DNA of 64,000 bases, from assembly GCF_963576675.1 (NCBI RefSeq), contig NC_088911.1, forward strand, positions 135,597,929 to 135,661,928, in the 5' to 3' direction. Source of the DNA: Euphorbia lathyris (taxonomy: Eukaryota; Streptophyta; Magnoliopsida; Malpighiales; Euphorbiaceae). The notes under the pieces were generated by a model, which did not search any database, had not been told where the DNA came from, and worked only from the letters and a program-made list of their open reading frames with translations. Made by a program: the position numbers and the translations under genes. Of the stretch, positions 52,563-62,686 are shown in pieces (positions within the stretch are counted from its first letter, which is position 1; the number at the start of each line of letters is the position of its first letter).

Positions 52563-53252
52563 AGTAAAGAACTAAAGAAACAAGGTGTCTGTAACTTAGT
52601 AAAAAATGGTATGTTAAGAAAATCAGAAAATTGATCTGACAAAGATGAAAAGAATGTAATAGAACTATGATCCTCTAGGACTTATTTATAAGATTTTAGG
52701 ATGAAATGAGGTGTTGTTTTGATGCGAAAAGGCATAAAATTATACCTTCTGAATTGAAGAAACTTAATTTTTCGTTTATGAAAGGGTTTGTCTACAGGTT
52801 GAAGATGATTCAGGTCTGATGGTGCAAAAACAGCGCGTGTCGCGACCGAGAATTCCAAATTCTCGGTCACGACACGCTGATTTCCTTGCAGAAATCAGGC
52901 GTCGAAACCTATTTTCCGATTCTCGGTCGAGAATTAAATATTCTCGGTAAGTTCAGAAAAAACCTTACCTATTTGGACAATTTTGAAAAGGGGAATTCTC
53001 GACTGAGAATTCCAAATTCTCGGCAGAGAATCGCCTAAATCTTCAAATTCGAACTAATTACCTAAAATCAAATTTAAAATCATAAAATAAAAATAATTTA
53101 TGCATCTAAATCATAATATAAAGTCATCTAATCATAAAAATGGCATGTGTAAAACAAAAAATTTAATAATTAATTAAGAATGAAAAATGGAAATGAATAA
53201 AAATTTAAAAGAAAATAAAACGAAATAAGCTGTGTTAGAAAAGCTAAACGAA
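52563..53252. other. Athila spacer between integrase and ORF B
   Basis: Non-coding, with the third hairpin cluster at 52835-53035 and AT-rich remainder. Confidence 0.6.
52835..53035. repeat. Hairpin cluster in the integrase-ORF B spacer
   Basis: The strongest hairpin has 20-base arms at 52835-52854 and 52858-52877 (core CGACCGAGAATT / AATTCTCGGTC) with a 3-base loop and one mismatch. It is followed by ATTCTCGGTCGAGAAT near 52920 and GAATTCTCGACTGAGAATTC near 52993 with a facing ATTCTCGGCAGAGAAT. Confidence 0.9.
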
Positions 53253-54416
53253 TTATACTTCAGATAATCTTGTTACGAACTCAATTCCTATATTCGAAAC
53301 ATTTTCGTAATAAATTTTGCATCGATTACCATTAACTTTGAAACGAACTCCGTTAGGTCCTTCAAGTTCTAAAGAACCATAATCGAATGTTTTGACGACT
53401 AAATATGGTCCTATCCATCTGGACTTAAGTTTTCCTGGAAATAAACGGAGTCGTGAATTAAATAACAGCACCTTATCCCCAATATTAAAGTTTTTGACTT
53501 TAATCTTGGCATCGTGCCATTTTTTCACTTTTTCTTTATATATCTTCGCATTTTCGTAAGATAGATGACGTAACTCATCTAACTCATTTAAATTGAGCAA
53601 ATGTTTTTTACCTGCTTGGTGCAAATCAAAGTTAAATTCCCTAATAGCCCAATAGGCTTTATGCTCTAATTCGACTGGTAAATGACATGCTTTCCCATAC
53701 ACTAATCGGTATGGAGTCATTCCTATTGGAGTTTTAAATGCAGTACGGTATGCCCATAACGCATTGTTGAGTTTACAAGACCAGTCTTTTCTTGAAGATG
53801 AAACTGTTTTCTCTAAAATCCATTTGAGTTCTCTATTTGATATCTCTGCCTGACCATTTGATTGTGGATGGTATGTCGTTGACACTCGGTGGCGTACTCC
53901 ATATTTCCTCATAAGTATATCAAAACTTCGGTTAATAAAATGGGTACCGCCATCACTAACAATGACTCTAGGACAACCAAATCTACAAAATATATCGTCA
54001 AAAAAATTAATAACAATTTTAGAATCATTTGTCGGGGTCGCAATTGCTTTAAGCCACTTCGAAACATAATCTACGACGACTAATATATAAGTTTTACCAA
54101 AAGAAGGGGGAAAAGGTCCCATGAAATCTATTCCCCACATGTCGAAGACTTCAACTTCTAACATGGTTGTGAGGGGCATCTCATCTTTCCTTCCTAAATT
54201 TCCTGTTCTTTGGCACTTGTCACAACGAGTAATAAATGAGCGGACGTCTTTAAACATTATAGGCCAAAAGAAACCACATTCAAATATTCTAGCTACTGTC
54301 TTACTAACCCCATTATGTCCTCCATAAGAGCTAGAATGACATTCTGACATTATGGATTCATATTCATTTTCACTAACGCATCTCCTAATTATCCCGTCAC
54401 CACAAGTTCTGAACAA
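53253..54416 (-). CDS. Athila integrase segment of pol (387 aa)
   Basis: Joins element DNA to host DNA. The HHCC zinc region ([21 protein letters not shown]) lies at about residues 25-75. The DDE core has [24 protein letters not shown] and [16 protein letters not shown]. The C-terminal part with [17 protein letters not shown] sequence ([16 protein letters not shown]) follows. No stop occurs over the whole segment. It is the downstream part of a gag-pol frame: the preceding residues ([22 protein letters not shown]) continue upstream to 54491, where a foreign insert breaks the frame. No chromodomain, as expected for Athila. Confidence 0.9.
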   Translation of the reverse strand: MFRTCGDGIIRRCVSENEYESIMSECHSSSYGGHNGVSKTVARIFECGFFWPIMFKDVRSFITRCDKCQRTGNLGRKDEMPLTTMLEVEVFDMWGIDFMGPFPPSFGKTYILVVVDYVSKWLKAIATPTNDSKIVINFFDDIFCRFGCPRVIVSDGGTHFINRSFDILMRKYGVRHRVSTTYHPQSNGQAEISNRELKWILEKTVSSSRKDWSCKLNNALWAYRTAFKTPIGMTPYRLVYGKACHLPVELEHKAYWAIREFNFDLHQAGKKHLLNLNELDELRHLSYENAKIYKEKVKKWHDAKIKVKNFNIGDKVLLFNSRLRLFPGKLKSRWIGPYLVVKTFDYGSLELEGPNGVRFKVNGNRCKIYYENVSNIGIEFVTRLSEV

Positions 54417-54494
54417 AAAATGATCTTCCCAAAAATACTGTTTAATGTCAAAGAAGAATTTCTTCTTTTGTTGGAAAGTTAATCCTTCCTGAGG

Positions 54495-55107
54495 ATCCGC
54501 ATAACCCTCGATTTATGTGTTATTTATCCATTTTAGGTATGGGCACAATTATCTTGTTTTTTTTATTCAATTTAAATATTAAATTTTAAATAAAAAAAAT
54601 AGGAGTTTACTCCTTTTGAACCTAATATTTTTCGGCAGCGTAATTACAAGTCTCTACTGTGGAGCCCGGCCCTCGAGACGAGAGCTCGCTAGGGATTGTA
54701 AACTTCGGTGGGTAGAGTGTGACAACCCACAGGTGATCCCCGCCAACAAAGCTACAGCTAATGGTGACAGAGAACGACCCTGCCATTTCCTCCTTGACAT
54801 CAATGGCGAATTTCAGAGTAACGGTGAAGGATGGATAGAGGATGGAGGAATTCGTTTCAATATGCCGCTAGAGCAAGAGATCTTATGCTTACTGTCAAAT
54901 CCTGTCCTTGTGCACAAAAGAAACGAAACACAATCTGCCCTCGGATTTACCAATGTCCAAGGCAAGAGAAAAAAGGACCCTCCTCGCTAGCAGCACAGTT
55001 CACTCCTGCGGATTCTTTCACAACGGAGCAAACCAACTTGAAAGTACGTCTAAATCGTGTTTGCACGAGACTAATGTAAGGAGGCAGATTCGGTACACTC
55101 TTTCCTC
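54495..55107 (+). mobile_element. ~0.6-kb insertion of unknown origin in Athila pol
   Basis: Athila pol stops at about 54491-54495 and resumes at about 55107. The break sequences TTCCTGAGG (left) and TTTCCTCGG (right) look like an imperfect 8-9-bp target duplication. The insert has an AT-rich first 130 bases, then GC-richer sequence with a 124-codon plus frame from 54616 (CKLRWVECDNPQVIP, DINGEFQSNGEGWIEDGG). An overlapping frame is rich in Cys and Lys. I recognise no domain and see no inverted ends or poly(A). It may be a captured gene fragment. Confidence 0.5.
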
Positions 55108-55862
55108 GGAACAATATTGGCTGCAAGATCGTTTGCAAAATCCGCGTACCATGGTGACATGACACTTTTTATTTGATAGAGATATTCATCGAGGAAATCA
55201 TCTCGTATACCGATAGTTTCACCTATAGGACCGTTTTCATCTTCGAGTCTTGATAGATGATCGGCGACAAGGTTTTCTACTCCCTTTTTGTCTTTAATTT
55301 CTATATCAAATTCTTGTAGCAATAAAACCCATCTAATTAGACGTGGTTTTGCATCTTTTTTAGCAAATAAATACCTTAAAGCTGCGTGATCAGTATAAAT
55401 AATAACTTTCGAACCTAACAAGTATGACCTAACCTTATCACAAGCAAAAACTACAGCTAACATTTCCTTCTCGGTCGTAGTGTAATTCAATTGTGCACCG
55501 GATAGTGTGTGACTTGCATAATAAATGACATGAAGTTTCTTATCCTTTCTTTGACCTAAAACACATCTGACGGCCAAGTCACTTGCATCACACATAATTT
55601 CAAAGGGTAAATCCCAATCAGGTTTAGCAATAATAGGTGCACTGACTAAAGTTGTTTTCAATGTTTCGAAAGCTTTAACGCAATCTTTATTAAAATCAAA
55701 GGTCGAATCTTTCATGAGTAAATTAGTAAGTGGTTTGGAAATTACAGAAAAATTCTTAATAAATCTCCTGTAAAAACCTGCATGTCCTAAAAATGACCTT
55801 AGTCCCTTAATAGTAGTTGGAGGGGGTAATTTTTCTATTACTGAAGTTTTTGCTCTATCCAC
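55071..55862 (-). pseudogene. Athila RT C-terminus and RNase H
   Basis: Reads [36 protein letters not shown] (RT connection region), then RNase H with [35 protein letters not shown] and [11 protein letters not shown], ending near NIVP. In the first RNase H motif AVRCVLGQ stands where AVGAVLGQ is usual. The RT catalytic YVDD region is missing because the sequence breaks at 55862. The last residues before the frame's stop at 55071 come from the foreign insert. Confidence 0.85.
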
Positions 55863-55915
55863 TGTTGGTCACTTATAACGTAACAAATTAGTTCCAAGGG
55901 GGGGGGGGGGATAGG
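55863..55915 (-). repeat. Tip of an inverted SIRE LTR (53 bp)
   Basis: Starts TGTTGGTCACTTATAACG and continues AATTAGTTCCAAGGGGG to ATAGG. It matches, reversed, the last ~50 bases of the SIRE LTRs (TAACCCCCCCTTGGAACT...GGGACCAACA at 57220-57262). It begins exactly at the LTR terminus, as expected for a minus-strand SIRE insertion into Athila RT, and breaks at 55915 where SIRE-2 starts. Confidence 0.75.
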
Positions 55916-57262
55916 TGTTGAAACAACTTTCCACAGGATTTTGATTTGACAAAATTAATTAAGTGAGATTAAATATTCTATAACACATTAAGTTTAAATG
56001 CTTTGATTTATTGTTACTAATGTGTTTGTTCAATGTTGAGTTTATAATTGTTATAAGACATAAAGATCATAAGCCCAAGCCCTATATGGAAGTCAAAGCC
56101 CAAGTCAAACAAGGCCAAGGCCACTCAGCCCGCGTGTTTCAAAACGCTGCCGTTGAATATTGAAACGCAGCTCACCAATGAAGGATCGAGAAGATCCACG
56201 TAGACAACTTCGATATGAAGCTGCTGAGCTGTCTCGTCAAAACGTACAAGACAGCCGCTGACTACAAAGCAACTTCCGGACCAAGTATTTCCTCTGTTGG
56301 TAAAGAACAGAAGACGCATGAAGCTGTCTGTTTGACATTACCCGATTTGGAGGAACATACTGCCACACTGACCGAAGAACAGAAGATGCTGGAATCTGAT
56401 TGGTTAAGAGAACTGCTGAACAGACTGAGTGAAAGCGACATGAAGCCGTTTTCCTCCAACGGTTATTTCAAAATTCGAAATAACCAGAAGCTCTCACAGC
56501 TCTCTATAAATAGAGCATTCAGAATCCACATTCAACAGAGAACTTTGAGCAAAAGCCGTTACGCTGATCAAACGTGTACAAAAGTTCTTCATCAAAAGCA
56601 AAGCAAATTCTTACACCACAAGCTTATTCATTTGTGTAAAAGTCTAGAGTGATTGATCCTCAATCATCTAAGGTGTTCTAGCAATTGTTGTTTAGGACAA
56701 ATCTTAATCATTTCTAGGAATAGAAAGGAGAGGCTGAGTACTCGGTTTTAAGTACTCAGCGGAGAGATTAGGATTGAGTAGAAGTATAGAGGAAGGTACT
56801 CTTGTCATACTCAATTACTGATATTGTAAAAGGTTTGAGGCTCTACCTTTAAAGAGCTCAGTAGAGGATTTGAAATCTCGGAAGTGTTCCGGGGACAGGA
56901 CGTAGGCTTAGAAGAAGCCGAACCTGGATAAATCTGCTGAGTGAAGTATTTCTAAACCTTAACTCCTTATTTATATTGCTTGCTTAAAACAAACTAAAAC
57001 TGACCAAGTAAAAGAGGTCAAGCTGAGTTGTGCGCTGCCAACGAATTAGTTCAGGAATAGACTCTAAGTGCTATTTCCTGACCTAAGCAACGGAACTGAC
57101 CTAGTCACTAGTTGACTAAGCTAGAGTGTTGTCGATTGATCAGCGCCGCTGTCATAAAATCTTTTCTTAAGAAAAAGAAATTTGCCCTAATCATCAAAAA
57201 AGGTCAAATAGTTCCTAACCCCCCCCTTGGAACTATATTTGCAACCTTACAAGGGACCAACA
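55916..57262 (+). repeat. SIRE-2 5' LTR (1347 bp)
   Basis: TGTTGAAAC...GGGACCAACA. A TATA box TATAAATAG lies at 56505-56513. The near-terminal hairpin AGTTCC-taaccccccctt-GGAACT (57208-57230) is also present in SIRE-1. Too diverged from 36357-37831 to be its partner LTR. Confidence 0.9.
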
Positions 57263-57264
57263 AG

Positions 57265-57276
57265 TGGTATCAGAGC
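57265..57276 (+). promoter_or_regulatory. SIRE-2 primer-binding site
   Basis: TGGTATCAGAGC two bases inside the LTR; initiator Met tRNA type. Confidence 0.9.
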
Positions 57277-57324
57277 CTAAAAGCTCATTACTAAAGGTCT
57301 AACAACCTTGAGTTGATCCATATC

Positions 57325-59079
57325 ATGGGTGAAAACAGCACTCGGTTTCTCCCTGGAAACCAGACAACTCAGATATTACCTGAGGGGCTGTCCATTACAA
57401 GGCCTCCCCTATTCTTCGGGTCAAACTATACCTTTTGGAAGACTAGGATGAAGAACTTCATTCAAGCTACAAACATGAGTGCCTGGCTATCTATAGTCCA
57501 ATGCCCGTTTGTACCTGTGAAAGTTGTTGCTGGCCAGTCAGTTGTTAAAGCTGAGGTTGAATGGACAGAGGATGATCTCAAGAAGCTACAAAATCATGCT
57601 TCGGCTATCAATATGCTTCACTGTGCACTCGATGCTGCAGAATATAACAAAATCTCATATTGTGAGTCGGCACAAGAGATCTGGAAGAAGCTGGAAGTCA
57701 CCTACGAGGGAACAAACAAAGTAAAAGAATCCAAGGTGAATCAGCAGATGAGACTGTACGAGCTGTTCGAGATGAACAATGATGAAGGCATCTCAGACAT
57801 GAATGCAAGGTTCACCAACATCATTAATGAGCTCAAGAGACTTGGGAAAATCTTCACTGAGGAAAAACAAGTCAAAAAGATACTCAGGAGTCTTCCAAAA
57901 GACTGGCAAGCAAAGAAGACAGCAGTTGAGGAAGCTCAGGATTTAACCACCTACAAATATGACGAACTCATCGATTTATTGCTGACCCATGAGATATCCA
58001 TAAAAAACTTTGAGGTGAAGGAAAAATCTGATGACAAGAAGCAGAAGTCACTTGTCATGAAGGCTGACTCCACTGACGGGAGTTCAACTGATGATGAGGA
58101 GATGGCCATGTTCACAAGAAAGATGAAGAGGCTGTTCAGGAAGAACGACAAATACTCTAAAAAGCCTTACAAAAAGTTTGATAAGTATAAGGCTGACTCA
58201 AGCGACAGCAAATACAGAAAGGAAAGCTCAAAGCCCATTACATTCTTTGAGTGCCATCAAGATGGCCATATTAAGTCAAATTGCCCCACGCTGAGGAAAG
58301 ACAAGAAAAGTGGGAAGAAGGCAATGGTGGCTACTTGGAGTGACAGTGATGAATCTTCATCAACAGAAACTGAGGCCACCGAGTCAGCAAAGATATGCTT
58401 TATGGCTGACGAACTTGCTGAGCCATGCATTTCTGAGCATGCTGACCAATCTGATGAGTCAGATAATGAAGAGCAATCTAATGAGGTAATCTCACTCTCT
58501 CAACTCAGAAATGAAATGGGTAACGCCCTGAGTGATCTCTATACACTTGTTAAAAAGTGTAACAGGAAGATTAAAGCACTCAGCCGGCGCTGTGATGAAG
58601 TAGAAGAGGTCAAACTGAGTGACCTCAGATATCTTCTTCAGGACAACTCAGTTTTGCATGAAAATATGAAAACCATTCATGAGTCTGTCTCTGAAGTCCA
58701 GTCAGTTTCAAAGAAACTGAGGAAGGATGTCACAACCATTCAGAACCAATTAAAGGTTCCAAACAAAAACAATTTTCCGCTGAGAACTCAGTATCAAGGT
58801 ACACAGTACCAAAGTACTAAGCAGAGACGAAATCCCCAGCGAAGAGTCCAATGTGACTTTTGTGGGAAGTTAGGACACACTACTAAAGTGTGCTAGCACG
58901 CTCAGCACTGGGGTGCTGACAAGTCAGTAAAAAATCCTAAACAGAAGGTCAGTTGTGACTTCTGTGGAAAGAATGGCCATACTGTCCATGTATGTCGCCA
59001 TAAAATAAAATATGATGCTATACCTGTTCCACCTAACAAGTCAGGACCCAAAAAGAATTGGGTACCTAAAAGTAACTAG
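57325..59079 (+). pseudogene. SIRE-2 gag (584 codons, one stop)
   Basis: Starts MGENSTRFLPGNQTTQILP at ATG 57325. The capsid part (FFGSNYTFWKTRMKNFIQAT, EIWKKLEVTYEGT, GKIFTEEKQVKKILRSLP) is intact. Zinc knuckles: the first has lost a cysteine (FFECHQDGHIKSNC where SIRE-1 has CFEC), then CDFCGKLGHTTKVC and CDFCGKNGHTVHVC. A TAG at 58894-58896 sits between knuckles two and three, directly after VC where SIRE-1 reads VCRHAQ. The natural stop is TAG 59077-59079. SIRE-1 has one knuckle more. Confidence 0.9.
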
Positions 59080-59084
59080 TTACA

Positions 59085-62000
59085 ATGCAGGTAAGCCTGA
59101 GATGTGCCGAGAAGTCAAAGATGTGGTATATTGACAGCGCATGCTCAAGGCATATGACGGGTGATGAAACTCAGTTCATCACGTTTGAACGTAAACGAGG
59201 AGGGAGTGTAAGTTTTGGAGACAACAAGAAGGGTAAGATAGTAGGCTCAGGAATCATCGGAGGTAACCCTACTATTGAATCTGTCTCCCTAGTCAGCGGA
59301 CTCAAATATAACTTACTCAGCGTAGCTCAGCTATGTGACAATGGGAGAAAAGTTATATTTGATGCTACTGGATGTAAAATATACGAGGGTAAAACTAATG
59401 AGTTAATTTTAACTGCCCCTCGGATAGATAATGTCTTCATGCTGAACCTAGAAAAGAAGTTTTCAAAAACTGTATGCTTAGTCACAAAGGAAGAAAATTC
59501 CTGGCTATGGCACATGAGACTTGGTCATGTAAGCATGGACCTCCTGGCCAAATTAGCAAGAAAGCAATTGGTTGAGGGACTGCCTGAACTTAAATTTCAA
59601 AAAGACCAACTATGCCACGCTTGCCAAGCTGGAAAACAAACCAAACAATCTTTTCATAGTAAAAACATTGTCTCAACTAAACGTCCGTTAGAGTTACTAC
59701 ACTTGGATCTCTTTGGTCCAGTCCATCCGCTGAGTCTGGGTGGAAGAAGATTTTCCTTGGTCATTATAGATGACTTCTCTCGGTATACGTGGGTTATCTT
59801 GCTGGCCAGCAAGGATGAGACCTTTGAGACATTTTCAAACTTGGTTAGAAAAATTGAAAATGAAAAAGACCTAAAAATAGCTCATATCCGTAGTGATAAC
59901 GGTGGAGAATTCAAAAACCAAAAGTTTGTTGAATTCTATGAAGCCAGCGGCATTGACCACAATTTCTCCGCTCCTAGAACGCCTCAACAAAATGGGGTTG
60001 TTGAAAGGAAGAACAGGACTTTGGTTGAAATAGCCAGGACAATGCTGGATGAGCATAGGCTTCCAAAGTATTTTTGGGGAGAAGCTGTTAACACAGCATG
60101 CTATATTCTAAATAGGGCTCTAGTCAGACCTATACTTAAGAAAACCCCTTATGAACTTTGGAAAGGACGAAAGCCCAACATTGGATACTTTCGTGCCTTT
60201 GGCTGTAGATGTTTTATTTTAAATACCAAAGATAGCTTAGCCAAATTTGATTCAAAAGCTGATGAGGCTATCTTTCTAGGCTACTCAACAAACAGCAAAG
60301 CATACAGAGTTTTTAATAAGAGAACCCAAGTATTAGAAGAATCTATACATGTGCAATTCGATGAAACTGACCCTGCAGGAAGATACCAGCCGCTAATAGA
60401 AGATGAACCAAACTCAGCACCTGCTGATCAAGAACCAGCTACTGAGTCCTTCACTAAACGGCTGACCAAGAGTAAGAGTGAAGCTAAAATTACTTTCACT
60501 GACCAATCTACTTCTGCAGAGAATGTTGAAACACGAGTAGAACAAGACATGAATCTACCTAAAGAGATAAGAGTCCCAAGAGGGCATTCAGAAAATGCAA
60601 TTCTTGACTCAGCTGGAAATACGCTGATGACAAGGAATCAACTAAGGAAGTATCTTGGCAATGTAGCTTTCGTCTCAGTTCAGGAGCCGAAGAACTTTGC
60701 CGAAGCTGAGCATGACGAATTCTGGATGGATGCCATGCAAGAGGAACTCAACCAATTCAGGAGGAATAATGTATGGGAGCTAGTGCCACATCCAAGGAGC
60801 CAAAAGATCATTGGAACGAGATGGGTCTTCAGGAACAAGCTGGATGAACAAGGAAACGTAGTCAGAAACAAGGCAAGACTTGTAGCTCAGGGCTACAGTC
60901 AGCAAGAAGGTATTGACTATGGTGAGACCTTTGCCCCAGTGGCAAGGCTAGAAGCAATTAGGATTTTATGTGCATATGCATCTTACATGAATTTTAAACT
61001 GTTTCAAATGGATGTTAAGAGTGCATTTCTTAATGGAGTAATAAACGAGGAGGTCTATGTAAATCAGCCTCCAGGGTTTGAGGATCCTAAGTTCCCAAAC
61101 CACGTTTACAAACTCAAAAAGGCTCTGTATGGCCTCAAGCAAGCACCACGTGCTTGGTATGAGAGGCTGACCAACTTTTTACTGACTAGAAACTATGTCA
61201 GGGGTCAAGCTGATACAACCTTATTCATTAAGAGAAAGGGTAAAGATACCCTGCTGGCTCAAATATATGTAGATGACATTATATTTGGTGCTACTAATGA
61301 ATCTATGTGCAAGGAATTTAGCAAGCAAATGCAGACTGAATTCGAAATGTCAATGATGGGAGAACTCAACTTCTTCCTTGGACTTCAAATTAAGCAAGGA
61401 AAGAATGGCATATTCATCAGTCAAGCTAAATATGCCAAGGAGATATTGAAGAAATATGAGCTAGAACATTGTAAGCCAATATCCACTCCTATGGGCACTG
61501 ACACTGTCCTCTGTGCTGATGAAAATGGTAAGTCAGTAGACAGCAAGTTGTACCGAGGTATGATTGGCTCTTTACTTTACTTAACAGCAAGTAGACCGGA
61601 CATTCAGTTCTCAGTATGTTATTGTGCTAGATATCAGGCTAACCCTAAGGAATCCCATTACATAGCTGTAAAAAGGATCCTTAGATATTTGCAAAGCTCA
61701 GTTAATACAGGTTTGTGGTATCCAAATACTCATGACTTTACACTCATTGGATACACTGACGCTGACTATGGCCGAGACAAGCTGGAAAGAAAAAGCACCT
61801 CTGGAGGATGCCATTTCCTAGGAAGCTATCTTGTATCTTGGTTCAGCAAGAAGCAGGCGTCAGTAGCCCTGTCCACAACTGAAGCTGAGTACATTGCTGC
61901 TGGAAGCTGTGTTGCTCAAGTCCTATGGACTAAGCAACAGCTTGAAGATTATGGTGTTCAAACAAAGACAATTGAAGTTAAATGCGACAACAAAAGTGCA

Positions 62001-62213
62001 ATTGACCTCTCAAAGAACCCAATCCAGCACAGCAGAATGAAGCATGTCAGCATAAGACATCACTTCATCAGAGATCATGTACTCAAGGAATAAATCAAGC
62101 TGACTTATGTACCAACAGATGAGCAGCTCGCTGATATCTTTACAAAGCCTCTAGCACAAGAGCAATTCAGCATACTGAGAGAAGCCATTGGTATGTTTAA
62201 TCCACTGTCTTAA
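59085..62213 (+). pseudogene. SIRE-2 pol: protease-integrase-RT-RNase H (one late stop)
   Basis: Starts ATG 59085, five bases after the gag stop and in another frame. Protease [18 protein letters not shown]-pre-integrase [11 protein letters not shown] and CHAC; integrase [18 protein letters not shown] and [40 protein letters not shown] and IYVDDIIFG (about residue 727). RNase [25 protein letters not shown] at 62091-62093 cuts off only the last ~40 codons (YVPTDEQLADIFTKPL), which continue in frame to TAA 62211-62213. With 1002 uninterrupted codons covering all catalytic motifs, it could still be nearly active. Confidence 0.9.
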
Positions 62214-62686
62214 ATTCCTAAGTAAAAATGTGATATGATGCATGCTGAATGAATGTTAACATGCTGAGTGTTTTAAAGAGTATCTGTCAAAATCACATGC
62301 CCAGAAATAAATGCACACTGAGTGAGTTATCTCATGCCGAGTAACTAACCTCTATAACTATCCGTTGAACAAAACTGACTACTCAGAATATGAAACGTTT
62401 ATATCAACAAACGCTGAGTAAAAGTAATTATTAGCATTTAATGACACCACACGCGTAATGACACCTGTACTGCGCATGCGCCGAATACGTCTTAAAGTGT
62501 CATAAATGTCAGATTTTCTGCCGATTGGACAACCCAAGGGCAAAACCGACCAAAATTCAAATGGAAATCCAATTTAAAAATCCATAAATAGTGGATATTA
62601 ACCCACTACCTTCTCTTCATGCGCACTGAACTTTAGAAAGCTTCAGAATTTTCCTTAAGCACTTAAGAGCTTCAGAACTTCAAAAA
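62214..62686. other. SIRE-2 spacer between pol and the third ORF
   Basis: Non-coding. A TATA-like CATAAATAG near 62582, about 100 bases before the third ORF ATG, could be a promoter for that ORF, but this is only a position argument. Confidence 0.4.

Larger units (their letters stand above)
46421..55862 (-). mobile_element. Athila-type gypsy element, reversed, 5' part absent
   Basis: In element orientation (right to left): RT thumb/RNase H, integrase, two env-position ORFs, spacer, polypurine tract, 3' LTR. Inserted in SIRE-1 integrase sequence after GGCGGTAAG, so GTAAG (46416-46420) should be its target duplication. The right end stops inside RT at 55862, where a tip of an inverted SIRE LTR begins. 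Gag, protease, most of RT and the 5' LTR are not in the window. A foreign 0.6-kb piece is inserted between RNase H and integrase. Confidence 0.85.

Noticed and set aside
55880..55915. G-run before the SIRE-2 LTR as a polypurine tract, implying a shared LTR in a tandem SIRE array
   Set aside because: The whole 53-base piece matches the reversed LTR terminus, and the LTRs at 36357 and 55916 are too diverged to be a pair.
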